Shown: positions 61,600-64,000 of the stretch, in pieces
Layout of the letters: the number at the start of each line of letters is the position of its first letter
Numbering within the stretch: the stretch's first letter is position 1
Assembly: GCF_026712245.1 (NCBI RefSeq)
Contig: NZ_JAPPUY010000001.1
Coordinates: 62,001 to 126,000, forward strand
Source of the DNA: Roseateles hydrophilus
Lineage (GTDB): Bacteria; Pseudomonadota; Gammaproteobacteria; Burkholderiales; Burkholderiaceae_C
Length of the DNA stretch: 64,000 nucleotides
Reading direction: 5' to 3'
The notes under the pieces: generated by a model
What the model was told of the DNA's origin: nothing
Database searches by the model: none
The model's input: only the letters and a program-made list of their open reading frames with translations
Position numbers and translations under genes: made by a program

Positions 61600-64000
<2,401 letters not shown>

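Overview
The window is high-GC DNA of a Gram-negative betaproteobacterium, most likely a Roseateles/Mitsuaria/Rubrivivax-type member of the Burkholderiales. This rests on uniform GC-rich codon use, a TonB-dependent receptor of the large Xanthomonas/Caulobacter type, a PEP-CTERM protein, PilS/PilR, and an NrdA with tandem N-terminal cones. No tRNA, rRNA, insertion sequence, integrase or CRISPR array was seen.

About 1-51.1 kb is almost entirely a saccharolytic locus for pectin, especially rhamnogalacturonan I (RG-I). Block A (+, 1-12.3 kb) holds the end of a probable PL22 oligogalacturonate lyase, a TonB-dependent receptor, then five genes joined by 4-bp overlaps: PL11, a GH43-like lipoprotein, GH115, a second PL11 and GH43. 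A short interruption (12.4-18.6 kb) carries a MipA/OmpV protein divergent from an OmpR-type two-component system, a DUF2306 membrane protein, a PL1 pectate-lyase-like lipoprotein and a cold-shock/Excalibur membrane protein. Block B (-, 18.6-36.3 kb) is a 12-gene, tightly overlapping operon. Reading from its promoter end it encodes a bifunctional rhamnulose-1-phosphate aldolase/lactaldehyde dehydrogenase, L-rhamnose isomerase, a GH28, L-rhamnose mutarotase, a DUF6250 protein, GH51, GH2, PL26 exo-lyase, GH28, GH95, GH43 and an alpha/beta esterase. A DeoR-type regulator and a rhamnulokinase are transcribed divergently. Block C (-, 39.0-51.1 kb) has a GH43-GH35 fusion, GH105, a GPH-type transporter, a CE12 acetylesterase, a class-C serine hydrolase, a PL4 lyase and a PEP-CTERM protein.

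Inferred flow: PL11/PL4/PL26 lyases, the CE12 esterase and side-chain hydrolases (GH43, GH51, GH2, GH35, GH95, GH115) trim and cut RG-I outside the cell or in the periplasm. The receptor and the GPH transporter import oligomers. GH105 and a leaderless GH28 act in the cytoplasm, and released L-rhamnose goes through mutarotase, isomerase, kinase and aldolase to DHAP and lactate. The most useful regulatory signals are a 13-bp inverted repeat plus a direct repeat flanking the predicted regulator promoter, and a related dyad upstream of the PL4 lyase.

From 51.2 kb the window becomes housekeeping: ftsY, a DUF2726-like gene, an S9 peptidase, ffh, a CcsA-like protein, a PP0621-like zinc-ribbon protein, pilS-pilR, and nrdA running off the right edge. 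nrdA is preceded by a clear pair of NrdR-like boxes that overlap its predicted promoter.
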